Positions 1 to 8,351 of a DNA stretch of 64,000 nt are shown here, piece by piece (within the stretch, counting starts at the first letter, position 1; each line of letters begins with the position of its first letter). The stretch spans positions 1-64,000 of the forward strand of contig CAJJLZ010000014.1 of NCBI GenBank assembly GCA_905192745.1, in the 5' to 3' direction. The position numbers and the translations under genes were made by a program. The notes under the pieces are model-generated. The model made no database searches and was not told the origin of the DNA. It saw only the letters and a list, made by a program, of their open reading frames with translations. Source of the stretch: an uncultured Oscillospiraceae bacterium (lineage in GTDB: Bacteria > Bacillota > Clostridia > Oscillospirales > Acutalibacteraceae).

Positions 1-55
1 AACCCCCGACCTGCTGATTACAAATCAGCTGCTCTACCAACTGAGCTATACCAGC
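1..55 (-). tRNA. tRNA-Thr (anticodon TGT), 3' end cut by window edge
   Basis: Read on the minus strand, the gene begins GCTGGTATAGCTCAGTTGG, a typical acceptor/D-arm start. An anticodon stem-loop follows with loop TTTGTAA, giving anticodon TGT (Thr, codon ACA). The T-arm begins at the window edge, so the last 20 or so bases lie outside. It is downstream of, and in the same direction as, the glycosyltransferase gene. Confidence 0.9.
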
Positions 56-155
56 GGATAAACCGGTTTCCCGATATCTCCGTGGGCGTTATTATAGCAT
101 ACCGCCGTGAGCGGTGTCAAGCGGCGAAGGACGAAAACAGGCGGCGCGGGGCCCC

Positions 156-1451
156 TCACTTCCCCGGAGGCGTCGCTCCAGTCTGTGGAAGATCACCGAG
201 CCGCGTCCGGCTGGAATGTACGATCGGCTTCCAGGTGGTTTTCGGCCGGAAAAGCGCAACCAGCGCCATCCCGCTCATGGAGAAAACGAAGAGGGGAAAC
301 AGGAACACGGCCCCCAACAGAGGACGAAGCGGCTGGCGGTCCACCAGCAGCGTCAGCATCGCGCCGGCCGACAGCCCGGCCCAGGAGAGAAACGGCATAG
401 CCAGCGCCGCCGTATGGAGAACCAGTTGAGAGGGCGGACTGAACAGAAGCGCCAGCACGCCGAATACGGTGGCGATCAGGCCGATTCCTACCGCCGGGAT
501 CAACAGCAGATAAGCGATCACATCCAGCGCCGCGAACCGGGACGACCCATCCGTTCCGCGGCCCCCGCGAAGAGCCCGCAGCGCGTCCGGCAGGCAGTAT
601 TTCACGCACTGGACACAGCCCACCGTCCAGCGGAACCGCTGACGAAGCGAAACAGCAAAGGAATCCGGCTGTTCGTCGTAATAAACCGCGTCGCTGACCG
701 GAACGATGACGCGTCCCCGGCAAATCTGCTGCATGGAAAATTCGCAGTCCTCCACCATCGACCGGGTACTCCAGCCCTCCCCCCGAAGCAGCGACGCTTT
801 GAAGGCAAAGCCTGTTCCATCCACAAAGCAGGACAACCCCCGGTTGGCCCGGGCGCGATGGAAGAAATGCATCATACTCCGCCAATAAATCGCGTAGCTT
901 CCGCTGACCCAGGAATCGCCGGGATTGGAGGCGTGGCGGCTCCCTTTGGCCACGTCCGCGCCAGCGCAGAGGGCGTCGTTCATCCGGCGGAGAAACCCGG
1001 GGGTCGCCAGATTGTCCGCGTCGAACACGGCAACCGCGTCGTACTCCTCCGGATGTTCCTCCCGGATGCGCTCCAGAAGCCAGCGCAGAGCGAAGCCCTT
1101 GCCGACATGCTCCCGGTCGAAACGTTCATATACACAGGCGTGATGCCGCCGCGCCTCCGCCGCCGTCCCGTCGGTACAGTTATCCGCCGCCACATACAGA
1201 GTAAACAGATCGCGGGGATAATCCTGCGCATACAGGCTGTCCAGCAGCTTGCCGATCACCGCCTGCTCATTGCGGGCGCAGACCACCACGGCAAAACGAT
1301 GCGGTTTCTCCGTTCGCTTCGCGGCCGGAATTTTCCGCCGGTCGGGCAGCAGACCGAATACCCCGACCGCCGCCTGCCAGAGCAGAACCGGCATAGTCAG
1401 AATGGTTAACACCAGCGATATTCCCCAGAAAATGGCCGCGACGCCCTGCAT
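156..1451 (-). CDS. Membrane family 2 glycosyltransferase (cellulose/hyaluronan synthase-like)
   Basis: This 431-residue protein has an N-terminal hydrophobic segment (about 5-36), a GT-A type catalytic domain (about 50-280) and several C-terminal membrane segments (about 310-400). The family 2 landmarks are present: a nucleotide-sugar Asp in AADNCTDG (87-94), the metal-binding FDAD (143-146), the Glu-Asp base candidate in VEDCEF (233-238) and QRFRW (271-275). It probably transfers sugars from a nucleotide donor to a cell-surface polymer or lipid at the cytoplasmic face of the membrane; acceptor unknown. The start has a good AAGGAGG site. No partner glycan genes are adjacent. Confidence 0.85.
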   Translation of the reverse strand: MQGVAAIFWGISLVLTILTMPVLLWQAAVGVFGLLPDRRKIPAAKRTEKPHRFAVVVCARNEQAVIGKLLDSLYAQDYPRDLFTLYVAADNCTDGTAAEARRHHACVYERFDREHVGKGFALRWLLERIREEHPEEYDAVAVFDADNLATPGFLRRMNDALCAGADVAKGSRHASNPGDSWVSGSYAIYWRSMMHFFHRARANRGLSCFVDGTGFAFKASLLRGEGWSTRSMVEDCEFSMQQICRGRVIVPVSDAVYYDEQPDSFAVSLRQRFRWTVGCVQCVKYCLPDALRALRGGRGTDGSSRFAALDVIAYLLLIPAVGIGLIATVFGVLALLFSPPSQLVLHTAALAMPFLSWAGLSAGAMLTLLVDRQPLRPLLGAVFLFPLFVFSMSGMALVALFRPKTTWKPIVHSSRTRLGDLPQTGATPPGK

Positions 1452-1567
1452 GGCGCTTCCTCCTTCGCCGTCCGACGGCAGTTTTTTGTTCTTCGTTTTT
1501 TACTATATCGAAGAAATGTAAAGTGCAGACGATAAATTATCCGCAGATATCCTTAAGAACAGCGAAA

Positions 1568-1601
1568 GCCGCCGGGAATTCCCTTAAGAATTTCCGGCGG
1601 C
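1568..1601. terminator. Inverted repeat between divergent genes
   Basis: The arms GCCGCCGGGAATT (1568-1580) and AATTTCCGGCGGC (1589-1601) form a near-perfect 13-bp stem around CCTTAAG. There is no clear T-run on either strand, so a terminator or an operator are both possible. It lies just upstream of the rubrerythrin promoter. Confidence 0.4.
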
Positions 1602-1658
1602 GCGGGGCCGTTGAAAAATTACAAACGGTTATTGGGGGAAAATCCCGGAAAAATCTTC

Positions 1659-1686
1659 TTGATTTTTTGAAAAGGTGTGCTATACT
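1659..1686 (+). promoter_or_regulatory. Sigma-A promoter of rubrerythrin gene
   Basis: The -35 is TTGATT (1659-1664), the spacer is 16 bases and the -10 is TATACT (1681-1686). It precedes the rubrerythrin ribosome site TTGGAGG by about 35 bases. I see no clear PerR box. Confidence 0.7.
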
Positions 1687-1734
1687 TATGTTGTAATAAT
1701 TCCAAAATTAAAATTGATTTGGAGGTTGTCAATC

Positions 1735-2274
1735 ATGGATCTGAAAGGGACCAAAACCGAAAGCAATCTGATGACCGCATTTGCCGGCGAAAGTCAGGCC
1801 CGTGTCAAATACTCCTATTACGCCTCCCGTGCAAAAAAGGACGGCTATGAGCAGATCGCGGCGCTGTTCACGGAAACCTCGGACAATGAAAAGGAGCACG
1901 CCAAGCTGTGGTTTAAGCTGCTCCACGGCGGCGAGGTGCCGGGAACCGCGGAAAATCTGAAGGACGCGGCGGCCGGCGAAAACTACGAGTGGACCGATAT
2001 GTACGCCACGTTTGCCAAGGAAGCCCGCGAAGAGGGCTTTGATGAGATCGCCCGGATGTTCGATTTCGTCGGCGGGGTTGAAAAGCACCATGAGGAACGG
2101 TACCGCAAGCTGCTGGCGAACATCGAAAACGGCGAGGTATTCCGCCATGAGGATATCGTGGTGTGGAAATGCCGGAACTGCGGCTACATCCATGTAGGCA
2201 AGGAAGCGCCGGAGCTTTGCCCCACCTGCAAGCATCCGAAGGCGTATTTCGAACTGCTGGCGGAGAATTATTGA
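1735..2274 (+). CDS. rbr: Rubrerythrin
   Basis: This 179-residue protein protects anaerobes from peroxide by reducing hydrogen peroxide at a non-haem di-iron site. The N-terminal ferritin-like four-helix domain carries the iron ligands in FAGESQAR, a later EKEHAKLW stretch and GVEKHHEERY. The C-terminal rubredoxin-like domain has paired CRNCG and CPTCK motifs for one iron. The ATG at 1735 is preferred over an upstream in-frame start because TTGGAGG lies 9 bases before it. The gene is monocistronic, with its own promoter and a strong terminator. Confidence 0.95.
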   Translation: MDLKGTKTESNLMTAFAGESQARVKYSYYASRAKKDGYEQIAALFTETSDNEKEHAKLWFKLLHGGEVPGTAENLKDAAAGENYEWTDMYATFAKEAREEGFDEIARMFDFVGGVEKHHEERYRKLLANIENGEVFRHEDIVVWKCRNCGYIHVGKEAPELCPTCKHPKAYFELLAENY

Positions 2275-2334
2275 TTTTTTCTGTTTTTCTATTCTTCTCT
2301 TTTTTCCTCTTTCTCTGTTTCCGTATAGGACGAC

Positions 2335-2370
2335 GAGGCCGGGAGTTTATTCTCCCGGCCTCGTTTTTTA
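2335..2370 (+). terminator. Rho-independent terminator of rubrerythrin gene
   Basis: A perfect 11-bp stem (GAGGCCGGGAG / CTCCCGGCCTC) with a six-base loop is followed by GTTTTTT. It may also stop minus-strand transcripts of the converging ECF operon, which ends at 2398. Confidence 0.9.
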
Positions 2371-2397
2371 TCTGACAAAGAGGATACGCCGCCCGGA

Positions 2398-3129
2398 TCA
2401 CGTCTGCCGGGCTGTTTCCCCCGGGGCCGGGGAAAACAGCCCGTATTTCCGTTTGATCCGCTCCAGCTTTTCCCCGATCGGTTTGGTAAGCAGCAGCAAA
2501 AACACCACATTGGACACGGCGTATTCGACGGTAAAGGGGACCGCCGTAATAAGCGCCGCCATATATCGTCCCAAATGAAACGTGCCGTCCGCCCACAGGG
2601 TGGTCCAGACGTCCATAAGGAAGGAAAAAAGCACCCCTGCCAGTACCCCGTAAAGGACCAGCCAGATTTTCCGGCGCTTCAGCGGACCGGCCAGCGCGCC
2701 GGCCAGGAAGCCCAGAAAACCCCAGGCAAACATCTGAAAAGGAGTCCAGGGGCCCTGCCCAAAATAAAAATTGGAGACCACGGCCGACAGTGAACCCACC
2801 ACGAATCCCGCCTCCCCGCCCAGATACAGGGCGGCGATTACCGTGACGGCGGTAACCGGCTTGAAGCCGGGCACCCAGGCGAAAACAAACCGACCGGCGG
2901 CGGAGAGCGCGACCAGCACGGCCAGCACGATCAGCTCCCGGGCCGAAGACTCTTTCCTCTCAAAACAAAAGAACAACGGGAGGCAGGAAAACACCGCCAC
3001 ACACAGGGCGATCCAGGCGTAATGCTTCTCCTGAAACAGCAGCGCGCCGCCCACCACCACGGCCGGGATCAGCAGAAGCAGCAATCCGGCGGTCAGCCGC
3101 CGGCGCAGGGAAACGGCGGGTTTACGCAT
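2398..3129 (-). CDS. ECF transporter substrate-binding (S) component, probably for cobalamin or a precursor
   Basis: A 243-residue hydrophobic protein with six or more membrane segments. The stretch from FKPVTAVTVIAALYLGGEAG to GFLGFLAGALAG is typical of energy-coupling-factor S components. An extra pair of N-terminal hydrophobic segments precedes the usual core. The start overlaps the stop of the fused ATPase gene by 8 bases, implying translational coupling. It is the last gene of the riboswitch-led operon, so the substrate is inferred from context as cobalamin or a corrinoid. The sequence alone does not identify the ligand. Confidence 0.8.
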   Translation of the reverse strand: MRKPAVSLRRRLTAGLLLLLIPAVVVGGALLFQEKHYAWIALCVAVFSCLPLFFCFERKESSARELIVLAVLVALSAAGRFVFAWVPGFKPVTAVTVIAALYLGGEAGFVVGSLSAVVSNFYFGQGPWTPFQMFAWGFLGFLAGALAGPLKRRKIWLVLYGVLAGVLFSFLMDVWTTLWADGTFHLGRYMAALITAVPFTVEYAVSNVVFLLLLTKPIGEKLERIKRKYGLFSPAPGETARQT

Positions 3130-4822
3130 GGGCGGCCTCGCTTTCCCGCCGCCCCGCCTTCCTGTTGAGACGGCACAGCGCGACGACCTCTTCGCAGGAA
3201 ACGGCATCCCGGTACAGATGCCGGGCGATCCGGTTAGCCGCGGTGGTATAAAAATTGTTGTTGGCGAAAAAGGCCGCCGGCGTATCAACGGAGATGATCT
3301 CCCCGTCGAAGAACAGCGCACAGCGGTCGGCGCCGGCGGCGGCGAATTCCACGTCATGGGTGACGATGACGATGGTGATCCCCTCCGCCTTCAGTTCCCG
3401 CAGGATGGAGAGCAGATTCCTCTTGGAATAGGCGTCAACGCCCTTGGTCGGTTCGTCCAGCAGCAGAATTTTCGGCTTCAGCAGAAGAACTTTCGCCAGA
3501 GCCGCCTTCTGCTGTTCTCCGCCGCTCAGGTCGTAGGGATGCTTATCAAGCAGCCGGGTGATCCCCAGCTTGCCGGCGATTTCTTCGATCAGCGCCGTCC
3601 GCTCCTCTTCCCCGTATTCCATCACCCGGGCGATCTCCTGAAAATCCTCCCGCACCGTCTTTTTGAGGAACACCGTCTGAGGATTCTGGGGCAGCAGAGC
3701 CACATTATGGCGGTACAGCGTATTCCCCTTATATTCACCGATTTTTTTGCCGCCGATCAGCACCCTGCCCCGGTAAGCCCGGTTCAGCCCCGCCAAAACG
3801 CTCAGAGCGGTGGTTTTTCCCGTGCCGTTTCCCCCGAGGATGCAGAAGGTTTCTCCTTCATAAGCCGCAAAGGTAACGCCCCGCAGCACATCGGGCAGAT
3901 CCCGCTCGTACCGGAACCAGACGTTTTTCATTTCCAGCGCGATTTTCTCCCGTCGGGCAACCGGCGGCCGTTCCCCCTGTCCGGCGGCGAGGAAATGCTC
4001 CGAAAGAAAATCCCGCCCCTCTTTCACCGTCAGCGGGCAGGGGGCGTCCACTTCCAGCGCCTGAAAAATCCGCACCGCGCTGGGCAGTCCCGCCAGCATG
4101 GGATGGTCGGCGCGGAGTTCCCGCAGACGGGCGCCCACGGCCTCCGGCCGGTCGTAAAGCAGAATCCTCCCCTGCTCCATCATCATCACCCGGTCGGCAA
4201 GAGGGAATACCTCCTCCAGCCGGTGCTCCACCAGCAGGATGGTCAGCCCCAGCTCCCGGTTAAGCTTCCGGAGGGTGCCGATAAAATCCGACGCCGCGAT
4301 GGGGTCCAGCTGGGAGGTGGGCTCGTCGAGAATCAGTACCTGCGGCTGCATCACCATGACGGAGGCCAGATTGAGCATCTGCTTCTGGCCGCCGGACAGC
4401 TCGCCGGTATTCTGCCGGAACCAAGTCTGGATGCCGAAATAGCTGGCCATTTCCGCCACCCGCCGGCGGATCGTTCCGGTGGGGAAGCCTAGGCTTTCCA
4501 GTCCAAAGGCCAGTTCATGCCACACCTTGTCGGTCACCACCTGGTTCTCCGGATTTTGCAGAACATAACCGATATCGCAGGCCGCCGTCCGGTCGTCCAG
4601 CGCCGCCTGCTCCACGCCGTTATACACAATGCGGCCGCTCTTTTCCCCATGAGGGGACAGCTCCCGCTTGAGCATTTTCAGCAGCGTGGTTTTGCCGCAG
4701 CCGGATTCCCCGCAGAGAACCACGAATTCCCCGGCGCGCACATGGAAGGATACGCCGTCCAGCGCGTCTTTTTCCGCGTCGGGATACCGGAAGCGCAGGT
4801 TTTCGATCTGTAAGATATCCAT
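3122..4822 (-). CDS. Fused ECF transporter ATPase (A-A' in one chain)
   Basis: A 566-residue protein of two ABC ATPase domains in tandem. Domain 1 has Walker A GESGCGKT (38-45), signature LSGGQ (142-146) and Walker B VLILDEP (162-168). Domain 2 has Walker A GGNGTGKT (330-337), LSGGEQQK and ILLLDEP. It powers the ECF module at the inner face of the membrane with the T and S proteins encoded on either side. Most Firmicutes make EcfA and EcfA' separately; the fused form is known for dedicated (group I-like) systems. The start is immediately after the stop of the T gene. Confidence 0.92.
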   Translation of the reverse strand: MDILQIENLRFRYPDAEKDALDGVSFHVRAGEFVVLCGESGCGKTTLLKMLKRELSPHGEKSGRIVYNGVEQAALDDRTAACDIGYVLQNPENQVVTDKVWHELAFGLESLGFPTGTIRRRVAEMASYFGIQTWFRQNTGELSGGQKQMLNLASVMVMQPQVLILDEPTSQLDPIAASDFIGTLRKLNRELGLTILLVEHRLEEVFPLADRVMMMEQGRILLYDRPEAVGARLRELRADHPMLAGLPSAVRIFQALEVDAPCPLTVKEGRDFLSEHFLAAGQGERPPVARREKIALEMKNVWFRYERDLPDVLRGVTFAAYEGETFCILGGNGTGKTTALSVLAGLNRAYRGRVLIGGKKIGEYKGNTLYRHNVALLPQNPQTVFLKKTVREDFQEIARVMEYGEEERTALIEEIAGKLGITRLLDKHPYDLSGGEQQKAALAKVLLLKPKILLLDEPTKGVDAYSKRNLLSILRELKAEGITIVIVTHDVEFAAAGADRCALFFDGEIISVDTPAAFFANNNFYTTAANRIARHLYRDAVSCEEVVALCRLNRKAGRRESEAAHA

Positions 4823-5791
4823 TTACGCTTGCCGTCCTTTCCGCTCTTCCGGCGTTTTTGGTTCTTCCGGCCCTTCCCGGCGCGCTCCGGCTACCCGGAT
4901 TCCTCTGCCGGGTATACGGGACATCCGCGCTTTCCACCGTAGGTTTTCCGCCGTTTCAAAGAGAAAGGGCAGGAAGGCCAGCCCGCCGAAGGCGGTATAG
5001 GCGGCAAGCGCCGGCAGCGTAAGCCGAAGGGGCGTAAGCTGGGGATAAAAGGAAAACGCGGTTTCCTTCCACGCGAGGCCGGGCAGGACAAAAGCCATCA
5101 GCAGCGCCGCCGCGCCCAGCAGCAGGCCGTCCCGCCGGGTGAAACGGAAAAGGGAGAAATGGCTCCTTCCCGGGAGGCCGTAGCCCCGCGCTTTCATGGA
5201 ATCCCCGGTTTCCACGGCGTTTTCCAGCGCCCAGGTCAGCACGGAGGAAAACACCCGGAGAGCCCCGCGCAGCTTATCCACCATCCCCCGGCCGGAATAC
5301 AGCCCCATGGCCTTCTGCGCCTGATGGACCTTTTTGATCTGCGCTTTGAGGAGGGGGACGAACCGCAGAGCCGCGGACAGCAGCAGAGAAAGCCGGGGAA
5401 CCGCCCGCCCGAACAGAAACAGGAGCTTTTCGCTGGTCATGATATGGCTGCAGCATTTGAACCAGTACATCACCGCCACCAGCATGGCCGCGATATCCAA
5501 CCCGTACAAAACCGCCTCCAGCGTCACCGGGTTGCCGTTGAGGAAAAAGAGGGGCGTCGCCCCGTTGTGGGAAAACAGCGGATTGGTGACCGCGATCATC
5601 AGAAACAGCGGAACATAAAACGCCATATTGCGCAGGAAATCCTTCGGCCGTTCCAGCAGGGTGCAGAAGCTCACGCCCCCCAGCAGCGCCAGAGCAAGCA
5701 GCACGGGATTCTGCGTAAACATGGCCACCGGCAGCACCGCGAGGAAATACAGCAGCAGCACCGCCGGATGGCAGGAGGAAAAAGCATTCAT
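4823..5791 (-). CDS. ECF transporter transmembrane (T) component
   Basis: A 322-residue membrane protein of the CbiQ/EcfT family. It has N-terminal hydrophobic segments, a cytoplasmic coupling region with the characteristic ETGDSMKARGYG motif (the Ala-Arg-Gly helix that docks on the ATPases), and two further C-terminal membrane segments. It joins the ATPases to the S protein. The gene lies 10 bases after the small DUF4430 gene and directly abuts the ATPase gene, so the transporter genes are one transcriptional unit with the secreted proteins. Confidence 0.88.
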   Translation of the reverse strand: MNAFSSCHPAVLLLYFLAVLPVAMFTQNPVLLALALLGGVSFCTLLERPKDFLRNMAFYVPLFLMIAVTNPLFSHNGATPLFFLNGNPVTLEAVLYGLDIAAMLVAVMYWFKCCSHIMTSEKLLFLFGRAVPRLSLLLSAALRFVPLLKAQIKKVHQAQKAMGLYSGRGMVDKLRGALRVFSSVLTWALENAVETGDSMKARGYGLPGRSHFSLFRFTRRDGLLLGAAALLMAFVLPGLAWKETAFSFYPQLTPLRLTLPALAAYTAFGGLAFLPFLFETAENLRWKARMSRIPGRGIRVAGARREGPEEPKTPEERKGRQA

Positions 5792-5801
5792 CGTCGTTTT
5801 C

Positions 5802-6380
5802 TCAGCCTTTCCGGTTTATCACGGACGCGCCGTCTCCGCCGTCCGTCCACAGGCAGCCCACATCTTTGCCCAGATCACAGGTGTACAGCCATTCGACCGC
5901 ATCCCCGTCCTCCAATTCATATTTGGAACAGCCGTAGCCGGGGAATTTCCCGTTGACCCGATACATCCAGCCGGACAGAGGACCGCAGGAAAATTCGTAC
6001 AGATAATGGATGCCCTGAACGTAGACGCTGCCGAAGCTGTTCTTATCCGCCCCCTGATATTCCATCTGGATGCGGTTATACCGCACCGCCCGATCCAGAA
6101 TATCGAAGACGGTATCCCCGGGGCGCAGCACATATTCGGTTTCCGCCAGAATCACCCCGTCCGGCGGGACGAATTCCTCCGACCGCAGGGATGCGTCCAG
6201 ATCGCCGTAGTTTTCCAGCACGGTGTCGCAGCGGATGCTGATGGTCACTGTCTCGCTGTCCTCCGTGATGTCGTCGATATGGGTCAGATAATATTCGTCC
6301 ACCGATTGGATATGGGTGCCGTTCACCGCCGCCGCAATCAGCAGGATGACAAACAGCACCGCCAGCAGGTCTTTTTTCAT
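5802..6380 (-). CDS. Small membrane-anchored DUF4430 (transcobalamin C-terminal-like) protein
   Basis: A 192-residue protein with one N-terminal hydrophobic signal/anchor (4-20) and an extracellular DUF4430 domain (about 80-170). The diagnostic end of the domain is GWMYRVNG (137-144), followed by a KYELEDGDAVEW stretch. DUF4430 is the bacterial counterpart of the C-terminal beta lobe of transcobalamin and intrinsic factor. It sits between the barrel-lobe gene and the ECF transporter genes, with 10 to 17 base gaps. I infer that it forms part of an outer-face corrinoid-binding complex close to the transporter. No catalytic role is expected. Confidence 0.8.
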   Translation of the reverse strand: MKKDLLAVLFVILLIAAAVNGTHIQSVDEYYLTHIDDITEDSETVTISIRCDTVLENYGDLDASLRSEEFVPPDGVILAETEYVLRPGDTVFDILDRAVRYNRIQMEYQGADKNSFGSVYVQGIHYLYEFSCGPLSGWMYRVNGKFPGYGCSKYELEDGDAVEWLYTCDLGKDVGCLWTDGGDGASVINRKG

Positions 6381-6397
6381 CGCGCTTCCTCGCTTGC

Positions 6398-8290
6398 TCA
6401 GGGTTCGTTTTCGTCCTCATCCGCGTACTGCGCCGCCAGCTCCTCCATCGCCCGCCGTCCGCTAAGGCGGCGCTTCCGGAGACGCAGCGTGACGACGACA
6501 GCGATACCGGCCGCCGCCGCGGCCAGCGCTGCGGCGATGAGAATCCCCCGCAGGAGATTATCGATCTTAGTCTTGGTTCTGACCACGTCTTCCCACCGGT
6601 CGATTTTCGCCCGGTCATATTTGCTCAGCGCATTGTAGCGGCGTACAAGCCCGTCGACCATCGCCTTATCGCTCAGAGAGAGGGCGTCGAAGGGATACAG
6701 CTTTTCCCGGATTTCGGCGTTCATGGCGTCGATTTCCGCCTGAAGGGCGGCGACCGCGTCCCGGGCGGCCGTCAGTTTCCGGCGGTACGCCTCTTTCCCG
6801 TCAAAATCCGGAGCGTTCTCCAGCTTTTCCAACAGCTTGGTCACCGTAACATACTGCTCGGTAGTAAGCATCTGGGGCAGGGAATCCGCCGCCTGCCGAT
6901 CGGCGGCGGTAAAGGAAGAGGATACCGGGCCGTTTTCCCCGTCGTCCGGGCTTTCCACGACATCGGTGGAAGCGGCGACCGCCTCCACGTCCACTCCCGC
7001 AGCCCGCGCCGCATCGGACAGCGTCCAATAGTTTTGCACCGCGTCCCGTTCATCCTCCGGCAGGGAGTAGTAGGCGGAAAGCAGGCTTTCCATCGTCGCC
7101 TTCGGCGTGGAGCCGTCCACCGCCTCAATCCCATCCTCCAGTCCGGCGATTCGCCGCTTCAGCGCCGCGCTCCGCTCCGGCCGGAAGTCGTACAGGGTAC
7201 GCATTCCCTTCTGCCGCCGCCAGAGGGCCGCCATGGTATACAGCGCCTGTTCGCCGGCCATGGTGTTGGACTGGTCCGGCAGGGCGGTGGGGTTTTCCGG
7301 ATCATAGAGAAAGGAATGCACAAAGCCGCCGTCCGCCATGCGATAAAGCAGAATTCCGTCCAGCAGGGTGTTTCCGTTTTTGATAAACCGGGGATCGGTC
7401 AGCGGGTCAATCCCCAGCGCGCAGAGGGCGACCGCTACCTGACAGGTGCTTTCCACGTTGCGGGTTCCCCAGCTGCTGAAATCCCCCGTGTCGTGCTGAA
7501 GGGCGGACAGCCCCGTCACCGCTTCGTCCACCGCCTGACGGACGGTCCGGGATACTTCCCCCTCCGCCCGCCGGCAGGAATAGCTTTTTTCGCTGTTATA
7601 ATACGGAGCCAGCGCCTGCAGCGCCATGGCGGTCATATCCGGATCGGCCGTATCGCCGCTCAGGGCAAAGCCGCCGTCCGCCAGTTGGCGGCTCAGAATC
7701 TCGGTGATGATATCGTCCCGGGAGTTATACGCTCCCTCCGGCACCTCATACCGCCGGGAATCCAGCGCGATCAGTCCCCATATCCAGCCGTTAATCCCCT
7801 GTCTGCCCAGCGAAACGGTCCGGCCCCGGTCGTATACGCCGTCCGCGATCAGGTTGATGGGGCGGCCGTCCCCGTCGGTTCCGATGTCGGTGGGGTCGCC
7901 GCCCATGGCCAGAACCGCCAGCGAAATCCGGTGCCATTCGGTGGCCTTGACGGAGCTCAGCTTCTCCGGCTCCCGGTATCGTTCCTGCACCACGTCCTTG
8001 ATGACCGCCAGATATCCCTCGTAGTCGTCCTGAATTCCCAGCCGTCCCAGACCGATGGGATACCAGTCGCCTGCCGTGGTTCCGGCCTGCTCCAGAAAAG
8101 CCTCGTTTATCAGAAAGCCGTCGGCCGCCGATCCGTTATCCCGTTTTTTCCATTCGACGATTCCCTGCGCAATAGACAGAAAGCTGTCGGCCGCATCCTC
8201 TCCGCCGTCAGCCGCCGTCGGTGGAGAGAAGAGCAGCAGAAGCGCCGCCGCCGCAGAAATCATCCGGATGGGATGAATGCGCAATGCCAT
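6398..8290 (-). CDS. Secreted alpha/alpha-barrel protein resembling the N-terminal lobe of intrinsic factor, membrane-anchored
   Basis: A 630-residue protein with a signal peptide (1-26), a helical repeat domain of the prenyltransferase/squalene-cyclase fold (about 35-370), a helical stalk and a C-terminal membrane segment followed by Arg-rich residues. Repeats such as DPDMTAMALQAL (216-227) and STCQVAVALCALGIDP resemble the Asp-Thr-Ala-Met-Ala and Ser-Thr-Gln-Ala motifs of animal cobalamin carriers, whose N-lobe has this barrel fold. It lacks terpene-cyclase chemistry motifs such as DCTAE, so an enzyme role is unlikely. The start has AAGGAGG. The gene lies between two DUF4430 genes, so the two lobes are encoded as separate chains. 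Confidence 0.75.
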   Translation of the reverse strand: MALRIHPIRMISAAAALLLLFSPPTAADGGEDAADSFLSIAQGIVEWKKRDNGSAADGFLINEAFLEQAGTTAGDWYPIGLGRLGIQDDYEGYLAVIKDVVQERYREPEKLSSVKATEWHRISLAVLAMGGDPTDIGTDGDGRPINLIADGVYDRGRTVSLGRQGINGWIWGLIALDSRRYEVPEGAYNSRDDIITEILSRQLADGGFALSGDTADPDMTAMALQALAPYYNSEKSYSCRRAEGEVSRTVRQAVDEAVTGLSALQHDTGDFSSWGTRNVESTCQVAVALCALGIDPLTDPRFIKNGNTLLDGILLYRMADGGFVHSFLYDPENPTALPDQSNTMAGEQALYTMAALWRRQKGMRTLYDFRPERSAALKRRIAGLEDGIEAVDGSTPKATMESLLSAYYSLPEDERDAVQNYWTLSDAARAAGVDVEAVAASTDVVESPDDGENGPVSSSFTAADRQAADSLPQMLTTEQYVTVTKLLEKLENAPDFDGKEAYRRKLTAARDAVAALQAEIDAMNAEIREKLYPFDALSLSDKAMVDGLVRRYNALSKYDRAKIDRWEDVVRTKTKIDNLLRGILIAAALAAAAAGIAVVVTLRLRKRRLSGRRAMEELAAQYADEDENEP

Positions 8291-8351
8291 TGTTTGCCTC
8301 CTTACCTGCCTGCTGCACGGGATCGGCTGGTGTTATTCCCGCCGTTCCTTT

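Noticed and set aside
3128..4492. Plus-strand 454-codon frame opposite the fused ECF ATPase gene
   Set aside because: Antisense shadow of a high-GC gene. The opposite strand has two full ATPase domains.
6398..8290. Barrel protein as a terpene (squalene-hopene) cyclase
   Set aside because: It is secreted, lacks the acid motif expected for cyclases, and lies in a B12-riboswitch operon with DUF4430 genes; a carrier-lobe role fits better.
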